From Pseudomonas sp. Irchel s3h14 (GTDB lineage Bacteria; Pseudomonadota; Gammaproteobacteria; Pseudomonadales; Pseudomonadaceae): a stretch of 53,901 nt of DNA. The notes under the pieces are model-generated. The model was not told the origin of the DNA and did no database searches. It worked only from the letters and a program-made list of their open reading frames with translations. This document shows positions 16,074 through 24,080 of this stretch, piece by piece. The translations under genes and the position numbers were made by a program. The first letter of the stretch is position 1, and every line of letters starts with the position of its first letter. The DNA lies in assembly GCF_900187425.1 (NCBI RefSeq), contig NZ_FYDJ01000029.1, positions 1 to 53,901 on the forward strand, written 5' to 3'.

Positions 16074-16571
16074 ATGCGCTCAACACTTGTCCTTAAATTT
16101 GTGTTGTTGTCTGTGATCCTGAATGGTGCAGCCGTTGCTAGTGCTCAGGTGACCAGTTTGGCCTATGAGATTAGTCGCATAAGCAGCGCTTGCGAGGAGT
16201 TAGGGCCTCAACTTTGTAAGGCTCTCAAAGAGCACGCGGGTGGCGCACTGCTTACTTTTGGAAAGAGCCTTGGCTTGCCTTCGTTGATCACTGGTATTTA
16301 CGTCGATGATGCCCATTCTGCGAAAGTTAACAGTGTCATACATCACGCTGACTCGGGCGTTGATGTATCCGTCAATTCTTCTTCGCGTGACGGATTAATG
16401 GCGGCGGTTGAAAATAAGAAACTCAAGAATGATTCACCTCTCCAGGATAAAAGTTTGGTAAGGGTATCTGATATAAACCAACCCAATGCAGTACCGCTTT
16501 ATGCGGCAGCATGGTTATTTTCTTCCGCGTTGATTGGTTTTATTGTGGTCGCCAACCGACGGAAGATATAG
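16074..16571 (+). CDS. Secreted protein with PEP-CTERM/VPLPA-CTERM-like C-terminal sorting signal
   Basis: This 165-residue protein has a Sec signal peptide (about 1-24, ending AVASA) and a C-terminal tripartite tail. The tail begins VP at 140-141, continues as a hydrophobic helix (AAAWLFSSALIGFIVV) and ends in the basic cluster NRRK. This is the layout of PEP-CTERM and especially VPLPA-CTERM proteins, which are processed by exosortases and are often found beside EPS genes. The middle part is polar, with two cysteines (C39 and C48 region), and I do not recognise it. A strong AAGGAGG site precedes the ATG. It lies 460 bp upstream of the EPS cluster on the same strand. No exosortase is visible in the window. 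The tail could also be a plain membrane anchor. Confidence 0.65.
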   Translation: MRSTLVLKFVLLSVILNGAAVASAQVTSLAYEISRISSACEELGPQLCKALKEHAGGALLTFGKSLGLPSLITGIYVDDAHSAKVNSVIHHADSGVDVSVNSSSRDGLMAAVENKKLKNDSPLQDKSLVRVSDINQPNAVPLYAAAWLFSSALIGFIVVANRRKI

Positions 16572-17032
16572 GGGGTGGTTGTTAACGTTTTCGGCAATAA
16601 GGGCTGTTAGACGGTCACTCTGATGGCTGGCTGGATACACGACTTTATGTATTGTTTTTGCGGATAATACCGGTCTTGCAATGATGCTTGGTTTGTAATT
16701 GTTGATATCAGTTAGTTGCGCTGGCAAACATAGCCATCGTCGGGTTGACAGTGTCGCAGTTGAGCCAGCTCAAGCGGGCATGGTGTAGTTAATATTGGCG
16801 CGTAATACATCGGGGGCAGCTTGCTTGCTCCAAGTCATTGTTAAATAAAACGATTCTGCTGTTTTGCACTAACGTTCCGATTTCGAGTGTGTTGCATTGG
16901 CGGAATTGACCGCCCAGACGCTCAAGGGGAATGCTGTTCAGGCATTTCTTTGGCGTGAAATAGGCTAGAGTGATTTGACTTGGTTTTTTTGTTCTAGACT
17001 CCTTGCATGGCTACTAAGACGGAGGGATCCCG
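16572..17032. other. Non-coding gap upstream of the EPS cluster
   Basis: No plausible gene is visible. The stretch is AT-richer than average and must contain the EPS promoter and a leader. I see a small hairpin (GGCGG-AATTGA-CCGCC, 16899-16914) and a T-run near 16984, but no convincing -35/-10, sigma-54 or AlgU site. Confidence 0.5.
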
Positions 17033-17590
17033 ATGTTCCGTTCATTGATACCTGTGCTCTGCGCGCTGGCCGTTTGGCCCAGCATTTCCAATGCCGTCGA
17101 AAACGACCCGACTTACCGGCTGAGTCCGGGAGATAACCTTTCTATTTCCGTTTGGGGCGAAGACAAGCTCAAACAGGATGTACGCGTGCTCCCCGATGGC
17201 AGCATTACCTTCCCGCTGGCAGGGCAAGTCAATGTTGCGGGGCTTGATGCCACCGCTGTCGCGAAGCAAATCGCTGTCAAGCTTGAGGCTTTCATACCTG
17301 ATCCGCAGGTGAGCGTTGTCGTCACCGGCACCGAAGGTAATCTCGTCTACGTTCAGGGCAAAGTGCTGAAACCCGGCACCGTGCATATGTCAGGTCAGAC
17401 GTCAGTACTGCAGGTAATAAGCATGGCGGGCGGGCTCGACAAATTCGCCGATAAAGACGACATTAAGGTCGTGCGACTCAACGGGGCTAGACAAGAGATC
17501 CTGCGCGTCAACTACAGCAAGTTGATGTCGGGGGATGACATGTCCACCAATTTTCTACTTAAAGCCGGCGATACGCTGGTCGTGCCTTAG
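17033..17590 (+). CDS. Polysaccharide export protein (short Wza/EpsA-like)
   Basis: This 185-residue periplasmic export factor is of the outer-membrane polysaccharide exporter family. It has a signal peptide (1-21, SNA cleavage), a Poly_export domain (about 26-105, YRLSPGDNLSISVWGED, FPLAGQVNVAG) and one SLBB domain (about 105-185, VYVQGKVLKPGTV, TSVLQVISMAGG). Unlike Wza it has no lipobox cysteine and no C-terminal helix to cross the outer membrane. In such short exporters, seen in PEP-CTERM-linked EPS loci, a separate beta-barrel supplies the pore, and the next gene encodes one. GGAGG precedes the ATG. It is the first gene of the rightward EPS operon. Confidence 0.9.
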   Translation: MFRSLIPVLCALAVWPSISNAVENDPTYRLSPGDNLSISVWGEDKLKQDVRVLPDGSITFPLAGQVNVAGLDATAVAKQIAVKLEAFIPDPQVSVVVTGTEGNLVYVQGKVLKPGTVHMSGQTSVLQVISMAGGLDKFADKDDIKVVRLNGARQEILRVNYSKLMSGDDMSTNFLLKAGDTLVVP

Positions 17591-17616
17591 CCTTGCGCGA
17601 GGCACTAAGGATTATC

Positions 17617-18732
17617 TTGCTTGGATTTCGAACGACCGGGGTTGCGACGGCAATCCTGGCTTTGTCGTGTTCGGACATGGCCTATGCCGCTACTTGGCAA
17701 TCAGCAATAGCAGTGCCTTCGACGGTCGAGTACGACAGCAACCCACTGCTGCTCACGAGTGATGAGAAGGGGGTGACCCGTACCATCATCGCCCCCGATT
17801 ACAGCCTCGTGGGTACTTCCGGACGGGATGAGTTCCAGTTCGGTCTCGGGGTAAATATCGTGCGTTCGTCGGATACGTCGATCGTTTCGGACCGTGAAGA
17901 TCCCAGATTAAGGTTAGGGTGGCAGCGCGAGACCGAAACGGGTGCTTTTGGACTCACGGCGAGGTATGAAGAAAACTCTACGCTTTCCACGGTGGTTCAG
18001 GAAACCGGCGTAGTTGCCTCTGATGGCACGCAAAAGATGTATTTGGTGGGCGGCAACTGGAGCACTGCTCTCAGCGAGCGAAGTACCCTGGTTAACGAGA
18101 CTGACTACACTCATGTCACTTACGATGTTGATTCACTGACCGACTATGACGAGCTGGCGACCCGCTTCAGCTGGAACTATGCATGGAGTGAGCAGGTCGA
18201 GCTGTTCACCCGTCTTGGCGTGAGGCGCTATGAGCCGGAGGAGGGGTCTGGGGTGGCTTCCTCAAACAGCTACACCCCCACGGTCGGCTTGAATGTCCAA
18301 TTCTCCGAGCGGCTTAGGGGGACGGCCTACGCGGGTCTCAACCAAGTCTCCGGCACCGGTAGCGGCCCCAAAGGCCAGGGCGGTTTAATGTTGCAATATG
18401 CCGGTGAGCGTATTGATACCAGCATCGACGCCAGTCGTAGCACTCTCGCCAGCGGGGACGGTGGTTTCGTCGAGGTGGATGCCCTGAGGGGTACATGGAG
18501 CTATGCCATCGACGAGACCCGGCGCACCGGTTTCGATGCTTCCTGGCAAGACGCCAAAGGCCGGACGCCGAATACCCTGCAAAATTACAGTGCCTGGTTT
18601 AGTCAGGAACTCTCGCCTTTTTGGATTGCACGCCTATCCTACACATACAAACAACGCCAGCAAGATGGCTTGCCGGATGCCACTGCAAACGTCGTCGGGT
18701 TGACGCTGACCTATAGTTATCCCGGTCTCTGA
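17617..18732 (+). CDS. Outer-membrane beta-barrel protein of the EPS cluster
   Basis: This roughly 371-residue protein has a signal peptide (ending MAYAAT) followed by alternating amphipathic strands throughout. It opens with a VEYDSNPLL segment, as in EPS-locus porin-like proteins, and ends with the aromatic-rich strand LTLTYSYPGL, an outer-membrane insertion signal in all but its last residue. It probably forms the secretion pore or anchors the export complex with the short exporter upstream. No ATG fits the signal peptide. I chose TTG at 17617, which has AAGG six bases upstream. TTG at 17593, two bases after the previous stop, is the alternative and would add eight residues. Assignment to a named barrel family is not possible by eye. 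Confidence 0.78.
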   Translation: MLGFRTTGVATAILALSCSDMAYAATWQSAIAVPSTVEYDSNPLLLTSDEKGVTRTIIAPDYSLVGTSGRDEFQFGLGVNIVRSSDTSIVSDREDPRLRLGWQRETETGAFGLTARYEENSTLSTVVQETGVVASDGTQKMYLVGGNWSTALSERSTLVNETDYTHVTYDVDSLTDYDELATRFSWNYAWSEQVELFTRLGVRRYEPEEGSGVASSNSYTPTVGLNVQFSERLRGTAYAGLNQVSGTGSGPKGQGGLMLQYAGERIDTSIDASRSTLASGDGGFVEVDALRGTWSYAIDETRRTGFDASWQDAKGRTPNTLQNYSAWFSQELSPFWIARLSYTYKQRQQDGLPDATANVVGLTLTYSYPGL

Positions 18733-18752
18733 CATTCAGCTGTGTGAGAAAT

Positions 18753-20315
18753 ATGACCTCTGAATACGAAATGTCGTTCAACGACTACCTAGCTATCATC
18801 AAGCACCACGCCCTGCTGTTGATCGTGAGTTTCGTGGTCATACTCGGCGTGTGCATAGCGGTAGCGATTTCTCTTCCGCCTACCTATGAGTCATCCGGCA
18901 CGATTCTGGTGGAGTCTCAGCAGATTTCGCCAGACTTGGTGGCGGCCAACAACAATACCTTTGCCGATGAGCGCATCGAAGTCATTCGCCAGCGCGTGAT
19001 GACCCGTGAGCATCTGGAAGGGATCATCAACAAGTACAATCTTTTTGCTTCGCAAAGTAGGCAACTGAGCGTTACCGAGAAGATCGAAGAAATGCGCAAT
19101 GCGATTGTGGTCTCCCTGGTCAGTGCTGCCGTCAAGGGGCGCGGAGAGGTGACGATTGCTTTCCGTCTTTCCTTTGAACACAGGCAGCCAGAGATTGCGA
19201 ACAAAGTCGCCAAGGAGCTGGTGACGCTGTTTCTGGATGAAAACATCAAGCAGCGCACCGAACGCGCCAGTGAAACGACAGAGTTCCTGACGCAGGAGGC
19301 AGACAAGCTCAGGGTGGAACTGGAAGCCCTGGAGAACCGGTTGGCGGACTTCAAACAGGCACACAGCAACGCGCTGCCCGAGCATCAAGAGCTGCGCATG
19401 AATATGTTGACGCGCGCCGAAACCGAGCTCAAAGAGGTCGACCGTGACTACAAGACTGCCCGTGAGGAGTTGCGCTTCAATGAGTTGGAGCTTTCCGCCG
19501 CGAATGCCGGGCTAGCGATCAGGCCTGGAGCACCCGGTGCGGCAGTTGATAAACCACAGGATCTGGCTAGCCTCAAAGCGGAGTACACCCGGTTGCAGTC
19601 GCTGTACACGCAAGCCCACCCCGACGTGCGTGCCGTCAAACGCAAAATTGCTGCACTTCAGGCTGGCAAAGGTGCTGATGGTGCAGCGGCTTCGGTCAAT
19701 CTGGACGTTGCCAGGGCTCAGGCGCGGATCTTCGCAGCAGAAGCACGTATCAAGTCGCTGGCCGATCAAAAGCAGCAAATACTCGGAAAAATAGCCGAAT
19801 ACGAGGCACAAATTATTGAGACGCCGCAAATCGAGCGCGGCTTGGTCACGGTGATGCGTGACCATGATAATGCTCGTAAAAAATATGAGGAGATTCGCAC
19901 GAAGGAAATGGGTGCGAAAATTTCCGAGAGCCTGGAGCAGGAAAACAAAGCCGAGCGTTTTGTTCTTCTGGAGTCGCCGCTGATGCCCGAAAAGCCGGTA
20001 CGGCCGAACCGTAAAAAAGTGGTTGCCATGGGTTTCTTGCTTGCCCCGGTGGGTGCTGGCGCGCTGGTGATGCTCCTCGAGATGATGAGTCAGCGTGTGC
20101 GCGGCGCCCAGGCCTTGGCCAGCGTGCTGGGTAGACGCGTATTGGTTTCCATTCCCTACATTCACACCAAGGCTGAACTGGCACGCCGCAGGAAGTGGCG
20201 AACGCTATTGATCGTCTGTGGAGCCGTGACAATCGCGATCTTTCTGGTGCTCCTGCACTTCCTCTACATGCCTCTGGATCTACTGATGTTTAAAGCTCTG
20301 GGCCGGTTTGCATAA
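18753..20315 (+). CDS. Polysaccharide chain-length/co-polymerase protein (Wzz/GumC family)
   Basis: This 520-residue inner-membrane protein has one helix near residues 20-42 (LLLIVSFVVILGVCIAVAIS), a large periplasmic part rich in coiled coil (about 150-390) and a second helix region near the C-terminus, the last of it after WRTLLIVCGAVTIAIF. The Pro-rich MPEKPVRPNRKK segment before the second membrane region is typical of the family. It has no kinase domain, and the separate CpsD-like gene downstream provides it. It regulates Wzy polymerisation and connects to the exporter. The ATG at 18753 is preferred. A GTG at 18744 and an ATG at 18771 are in frame. Confidence 0.9.
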   Translation: MTSEYEMSFNDYLAIIKHHALLLIVSFVVILGVCIAVAISLPPTYESSGTILVESQQISPDLVAANNNTFADERIEVIRQRVMTREHLEGIINKYNLFASQSRQLSVTEKIEEMRNAIVVSLVSAAVKGRGEVTIAFRLSFEHRQPEIANKVAKELVTLFLDENIKQRTERASETTEFLTQEADKLRVELEALENRLADFKQAHSNALPEHQELRMNMLTRAETELKEVDRDYKTAREELRFNELELSAANAGLAIRPGAPGAAVDKPQDLASLKAEYTRLQSLYTQAHPDVRAVKRKIAALQAGKGADGAAASVNLDVARAQARIFAAEARIKSLADQKQQILGKIAEYEAQIIETPQIERGLVTVMRDHDNARKKYEEIRTKEMGAKISESLEQENKAERFVLLESPLMPEKPVRPNRKKVVAMGFLLAPVGAGALVMLLEMMSQRVRGAQALASVLGRRVLVSIPYIHTKAELARRRKWRTLLIVCGAVTIAIFLVLLHFLYMPLDLLMFKALGRFA

Positions 20316-20326
20316 GGAATATAGCC

Positions 20327-21115
20327 ATGGAAATAATCAATTCCGATACCGAAAAAGCCGAGCAACAGACCTCGTCAAAAGCCATGACACCGACCGCGCA
20401 GTCCACAGGACTGAACGCACTCAGTTATGTGCAAACCAAGGTTGTACCTTTGCGACCAGATCACCTTGAGCGCAACCGCATTGTGGCTTACAACAAAAAT
20501 TCGAATATGGGCGGGGCATTCGACCTACTGCGTACACAAGTGCTAAAAATCATGGAAGAAAATGGCTGGCGCACGCTCGCCATCACCTCGCCGACTCCGG
20601 AGGCAGGCAAGACGGTGTTGGCTATAAACCTGGCAATGAGTATCGCGCATCACACGACCAAGACGGCGTTACTGGTGGACTTCGACTTGCGTCGTCCGAA
20701 GGTGGGTGAGTATCTGGGTCTGCCGATGGATAAATCGCTTAATGAATTGTTGGCAGATGAAGCTGAATTGCAAGAAGTACTGGTCAATCCGACCTTGCCG
20801 CGCTTTGTGGTCCTGCCGACGCGTGAGCCGATTCCTCTTTCCACCGAGGTGTTGTCATCGCCTGCAGTGAGCCATTTGATTGCTGATCTGCGCGAGCGCT
20901 ACAACTCACGTATCGTGATTTTTGACTTGCCGCCATTGTTGAGTTCGGATGATGTGATTAACGTCTTGCCCAGGTTCGACTGCGTCCTGCTCGTTGTCGC
21001 TAATGGATTGAACAGCAAGAAAGAGATCGAGGAAAGCCTGCATCATCTTGGGACTGCCAATCTGATTGGCACGGTGTTGAACAAAGCCGAGCCCGAAAAC
21101 CGCACTTACTACTAG
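20327..21115 (+). CDS. CpsD/Wzc-like tyrosine autokinase ATPase
   Basis: This 262-residue cytoplasmic P-loop ATPase of the bacterial tyrosine kinase family works with the chain-length protein upstream. Walker A is SPTPEAGKT, Walker A' is LLVDFDLRRP and Walker B is IVIFDLPP. The P-loop has EAGKT where GEGKS is usual. The C-terminus ends TYY with no long tyrosine cluster, so autophosphorylation capacity may be small or the protein may act mainly as an ATP-driven clamp. The N-terminal 55 residues are polar and Gln/Thr-rich. It starts 11 bases after the previous stop. The next gene, galE, is on the other strand, so the first export operon ends here. Confidence 0.88.
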   Translation: MEIINSDTEKAEQQTSSKAMTPTAQSTGLNALSYVQTKVVPLRPDHLERNRIVAYNKNSNMGGAFDLLRTQVLKIMEENGWRTLAITSPTPEAGKTVLAINLAMSIAHHTTKTALLVDFDLRRPKVGEYLGLPMDKSLNELLADEAELQEVLVNPTLPRFVVLPTREPIPLSTEVLSSPAVSHLIADLRERYNSRIVIFDLPPLLSSDDVINVLPRFDCVLLVVANGLNSKKEIEESLHHLGTANLIGTVLNKAEPENRTYY

Positions 21116-21159
21116 AGCATCACCCGCAGGAGGTCGGCGCTATTGGCTGGCGCCGACGT

Positions 21160-22137
21160 TCAGTGCCAAGGGTACTTCTGCTCCCAGCTCCAGGCGTGCG
21201 CCACTATCTGTTCAAGTGAGCCAAATTGCGGTTGCCAGCCAAGTAATGTGTTGGCCCTGCCGGGATCGGCCACAAGGCGTGGTGGATCGCCCGCGCGACG
21301 TGGCGCTTCGCTGACAGAGATATCCTGGCCGGTCACGTAGCGCGCGGTGTCAATCACTTGCTGTACTGAGAAACCTTGACCGTTACCGAGGTTGAACGCC
21401 GTGCTTGCACCCCCTGCCAGCAGATAATCCACGGCAAGCGCGTGAGCGGCAACCAGGTCGACAACGTGGACGTAGTCGCGAATGCAAGTGCCGTCAGGTG
21501 TGTCGTAATCACGGCCATAGACGGTGATGGTGGCGCGCCGTCCGGAGGCTGCTTGCAGGATCAGGGGCAGCAGGTGGGTTTCCGGTTCATGGCGTTCACC
21601 TAACTGTCCTTCAGGGTCTGCTCCGGCGGCGTTGAAGTAGCGTAGGCAGACCGATTTCAGCCCGTATGCGCGGTCGAAATCTTCAAGCATCTGCTCCACC
21701 ATCCACTTGCTGCGTCCATAAGGGTTGATCGCGGCCTTGGGATGCTTCTCGTCGATCGGTACATACACCGGGTCACCGTAGACGGCGGCGGTCGAGGAAA
21801 AAATGAAGTGTTTAACCCCGGCGCGAACCATCGCCTGGAGCAGCGTCAGGGTGGCAGCGAAGTTGTTCTGATAGTATTTGGCAGGTTCGGCGACGGATTC
21901 GCTCACCTGTATAAAGGAGGCGAAGTGGAACACGGCATCGAAGTGGTGTCCCGCAAACAGGACGTCCAGCGCCTGTTCGTCGGCTATGTCCAGTTCGACC
22001 AATGTCCCGCCCCTCAACGCGCTGCGATAACCCGTTGAGAAATTGTCTGCCACCACAAGATCGTGACCTGCACTCAGTAGCTGCTTCACCATGTGCGAGC
22101 CGATATAACCCGCGCCACCCACCACCAAAAATTTCAT
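21160..22137 (-). CDS. galE: UDP-glucose 4-epimerase
   Basis: This 325-residue extended short-chain dehydrogenase interconverts UDP-glucose and UDP-galactose (or the N-acetyl forms) for EPS precursor supply. NAD binding is shown by VGGAGYIGSHM at the N-terminus. The catalytic pair is in YGRSK, preceded by the Ser/Thr of FSSTAAVYGDP, and the sugar-binding RYFNAAGADP motif is present. GGAG six bases upstream supports the ATG. It is oriented against the flanking export genes and stands alone within the cluster. The 230-bp gap to the next rightward gene holds the divergent promoters, of which I see no clear match. Confidence 0.93.
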   Translation of the reverse strand: MKFLVVGGAGYIGSHMVKQLLSAGHDLVVADNFSTGYRSALRGGTLVELDIADEQALDVLFAGHHFDAVFHFASFIQVSESVAEPAKYYQNNFAATLTLLQAMVRAGVKHFIFSSTAAVYGDPVYVPIDEKHPKAAINPYGRSKWMVEQMLEDFDRAYGLKSVCLRYFNAAGADPEGQLGERHEPETHLLPLILQAASGRRATITVYGRDYDTPDGTCIRDYVHVVDLVAAHALAVDYLLAGGASTAFNLGNGQGFSVQQVIDTARYVTGQDISVSEAPRRAGDPPRLVADPGRANTLLGWQPQFGSLEQIVAHAWSWEQKYPWH

Positions 22138-22369
22138 CCTGATCTCCGACTATTGCTGTGCAAGCACAGGTTGCAACGTCAGTTCGATCCGCCTGACCAT
22201 TACATTAAAGGACAAGTTGGATTTTTCGCTACAAGCTTGCTGGCAATAGCCGAGACTCGCTACGTTTGGAGCGCTAAAGGAGAGAATTTTCGAACAAGAC
22301 ACAGCGAGCGCGCCAATTGAAGCTACCCTCTGAGGAGGCATTTGGGCATCCTGCGAGAATAAATATCAA

Positions 22370-24016
22370 ATGAAAACCTCCGCCAAAATTACCGATTGCT
22401 CATTAAAAATATTAAAAGCAGAATGGCCAAATTTAGTGTTGTGGTCATTTCTGCTATCGCCGTTGATTATTAGAACGCTAACAAGCTATCAATACTCTAA
22501 AATTGATTTATTGGTCGTTTACACCCTTGGCATGTCGGTGTTGTGGCTTCTGGCAATCAGATTTATTTCATCTAATCAATTCAAGGTTCACATTATTCTG
22601 CTGCCGTTCTATTTGGTAGCAGCTATTGATCTCTTTTTGGTTTTGAATTTCAACTCGAGATTAACAGCTGCCTATATATTTATTGGCATGACAAACTATC
22701 AGGAGGCCAGCGAATTTTTGCCGACCTATTGGCAGCCCATCAGTATCGTTTTGGTGATTTTCATATTTTGCTATGGGGTTGGATTAATAGGCCTGTATAA
22801 GCGCGAATTGTATAAAAACAAGGGTATTTTTGTTTTGATGGTTAGCGCCTTGCTAGTGGGCTATGGGGCGTATTTTTATAAAACCGTAAAACTTAACTCT
22901 TTCGGGAAATCTGCAGTCATGGATCTCCTTGCAAAAGATCAAAGCACGCCAGTAGGTTATTTGTCACAAATTGCTCTTACTGCAAACTTGTATTTGGGGA
23001 CGGAGGAGCTTATCAAGCGCCGTCGGGAATCTGATGTAAAAATAACCGGCATGTCGAATCAATCAAATATAGAAACCATCGTTTTTGTAATCGGTGAGTC
23101 ATCACGACCGCAGAACTGGTCCCTCTACGGTTATAACAAGGAAACAACCCCAAATCTCGGTAAGCAGGCGGGGATTTTCAAGTTTAATCAGATCTGCACG
23201 ACGGCCCCCTATACCTCGTTCGCGGTTCCTTCAATGCTGAGCCTTGAGCCTATCTCGGATTGGGACGCCATTGCGTCAACAAAATCATTGGTGAGTATAT
23301 ATCGCGCAGCCGGGTATATGACCTATTGGTTGTCTGTGCAAGAGGTTGATAGTTTTGGCGGAATAATTCCACAAATAGCTGCAGAGGCACAATACCGTCA
23401 GTATTTTGAGAGAAGCTATGATGGGGCGTTGATTTCAGAATATGAAAAAATACTAAATAAAAGCGATACAGAAAAGAAAGCGATATTTATTCATGTCAAG
23501 GGTAGTCATTTCGAGTATTCACGCCGATACCCAGAACAATTCGATAAGTTCAAGCCATCAACAGACAGCTTCAAAGACAAAATTACCGCAGAATATGATA
23601 ATAGTATTTTGTATACGGACTGGCTACTGAGCGCAATTATTGATCAATTGAAGTCGAGCAAAAAACCATCTGTCTTGTTTTATTCATCGGATCATGGTGA
23701 AAACATGATGGATGACAGTCGAGGGCTACTGGGTCATGGGATTGGCAATAAATACGATCTCCCGGTTTCGGCATTTATCTGGGCATCCGATAATGTTTCA
23801 AGCGAGCAATCGCTCAAGCTTTTAAAGCTTAAGGAAAGAGAAAGTCAGAAAATCAGCATATCCTCCTTGCCACATACTCTTTTAAATATCACAGGGGTTT
23901 TTACGAGCAAGTACAAAAGTTCGGATGATTTATTAAGTGATGATTTCGTATCGTCGAAATGTCCACATCTGCTCGGCGCAGGCTATGTTCCATCGTTTGA
24001 TTTTGACGCCCTTTAA
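22370..24016 (+). CDS. EptA-like phosphoethanolamine transferase / sulfatase-fold enzyme
   Basis: This 548-residue inner-membrane enzyme has about five N-terminal helices (1-175) and a periplasmic alkaline-phosphatase/sulfatase fold. Metal ligands are visible: E243 in VIGESSR and D-H in YSSDHGEN. T282 in YTSFAVPSM fits the phosphorylated nucleophile of EptA. The cysteines that form disulfides in EptA (for example the VPCM site) are missing. It probably moves phosphoethanolamine or another phospho-group from a lipid to the exported glycan. Base composition is strikingly AT-rich compared with galE and the hydrolase next door, and the ribosome site is weak, which suggests recent transfer. Lipid A remains a possible target. 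Confidence 0.8.
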   Translation: MKTSAKITDCSLKILKAEWPNLVLWSFLLSPLIIRTLTSYQYSKIDLLVVYTLGMSVLWLLAIRFISSNQFKVHIILLPFYLVAAIDLFLVLNFNSRLTAAYIFIGMTNYQEASEFLPTYWQPISIVLVIFIFCYGVGLIGLYKRELYKNKGIFVLMVSALLVGYGAYFYKTVKLNSFGKSAVMDLLAKDQSTPVGYLSQIALTANLYLGTEELIKRRRESDVKITGMSNQSNIETIVFVIGESSRPQNWSLYGYNKETTPNLGKQAGIFKFNQICTTAPYTSFAVPSMLSLEPISDWDAIASTKSLVSIYRAAGYMTYWLSVQEVDSFGGIIPQIAAEAQYRQYFERSYDGALISEYEKILNKSDTEKKAIFIHVKGSHFEYSRRYPEQFDKFKPSTDSFKDKITAEYDNSILYTDWLLSAIIDQLKSSKKPSVLFYSSDHGENMMDDSRGLLGHGIGNKYDLPVSAFIWASDNVSSEQSLKLLKLKERESQKISISSLPHTLLNITGVFTSKYKSSDDLLSDDFVSSKCPHLLGAGYVPSFDFDAL

Positions 24017-24026
24017 ATAGCCCTCG

Positions 24027-24054
24027 TGGAACAACACCGCAAGGTGTTGTTCCA
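24027..24054. terminator. Perfect hairpin with GCAA tetraloop between convergent genes
   Basis: A 12-bp perfect stem (TGGAACAACACC / GGTGTTGTTCCA) closed by a GCAA GNRA tetraloop lies ten bases past the EptA-like stop and 27 bases from the convergent hydrolase stop. No T-run follows on either side, so it may act by stabilising 3' ends more than by intrinsic termination. Confidence 0.6.
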
Positions 24055-24080
24055 TCAGGTTGAGGTCGGCTGCGCATCGC

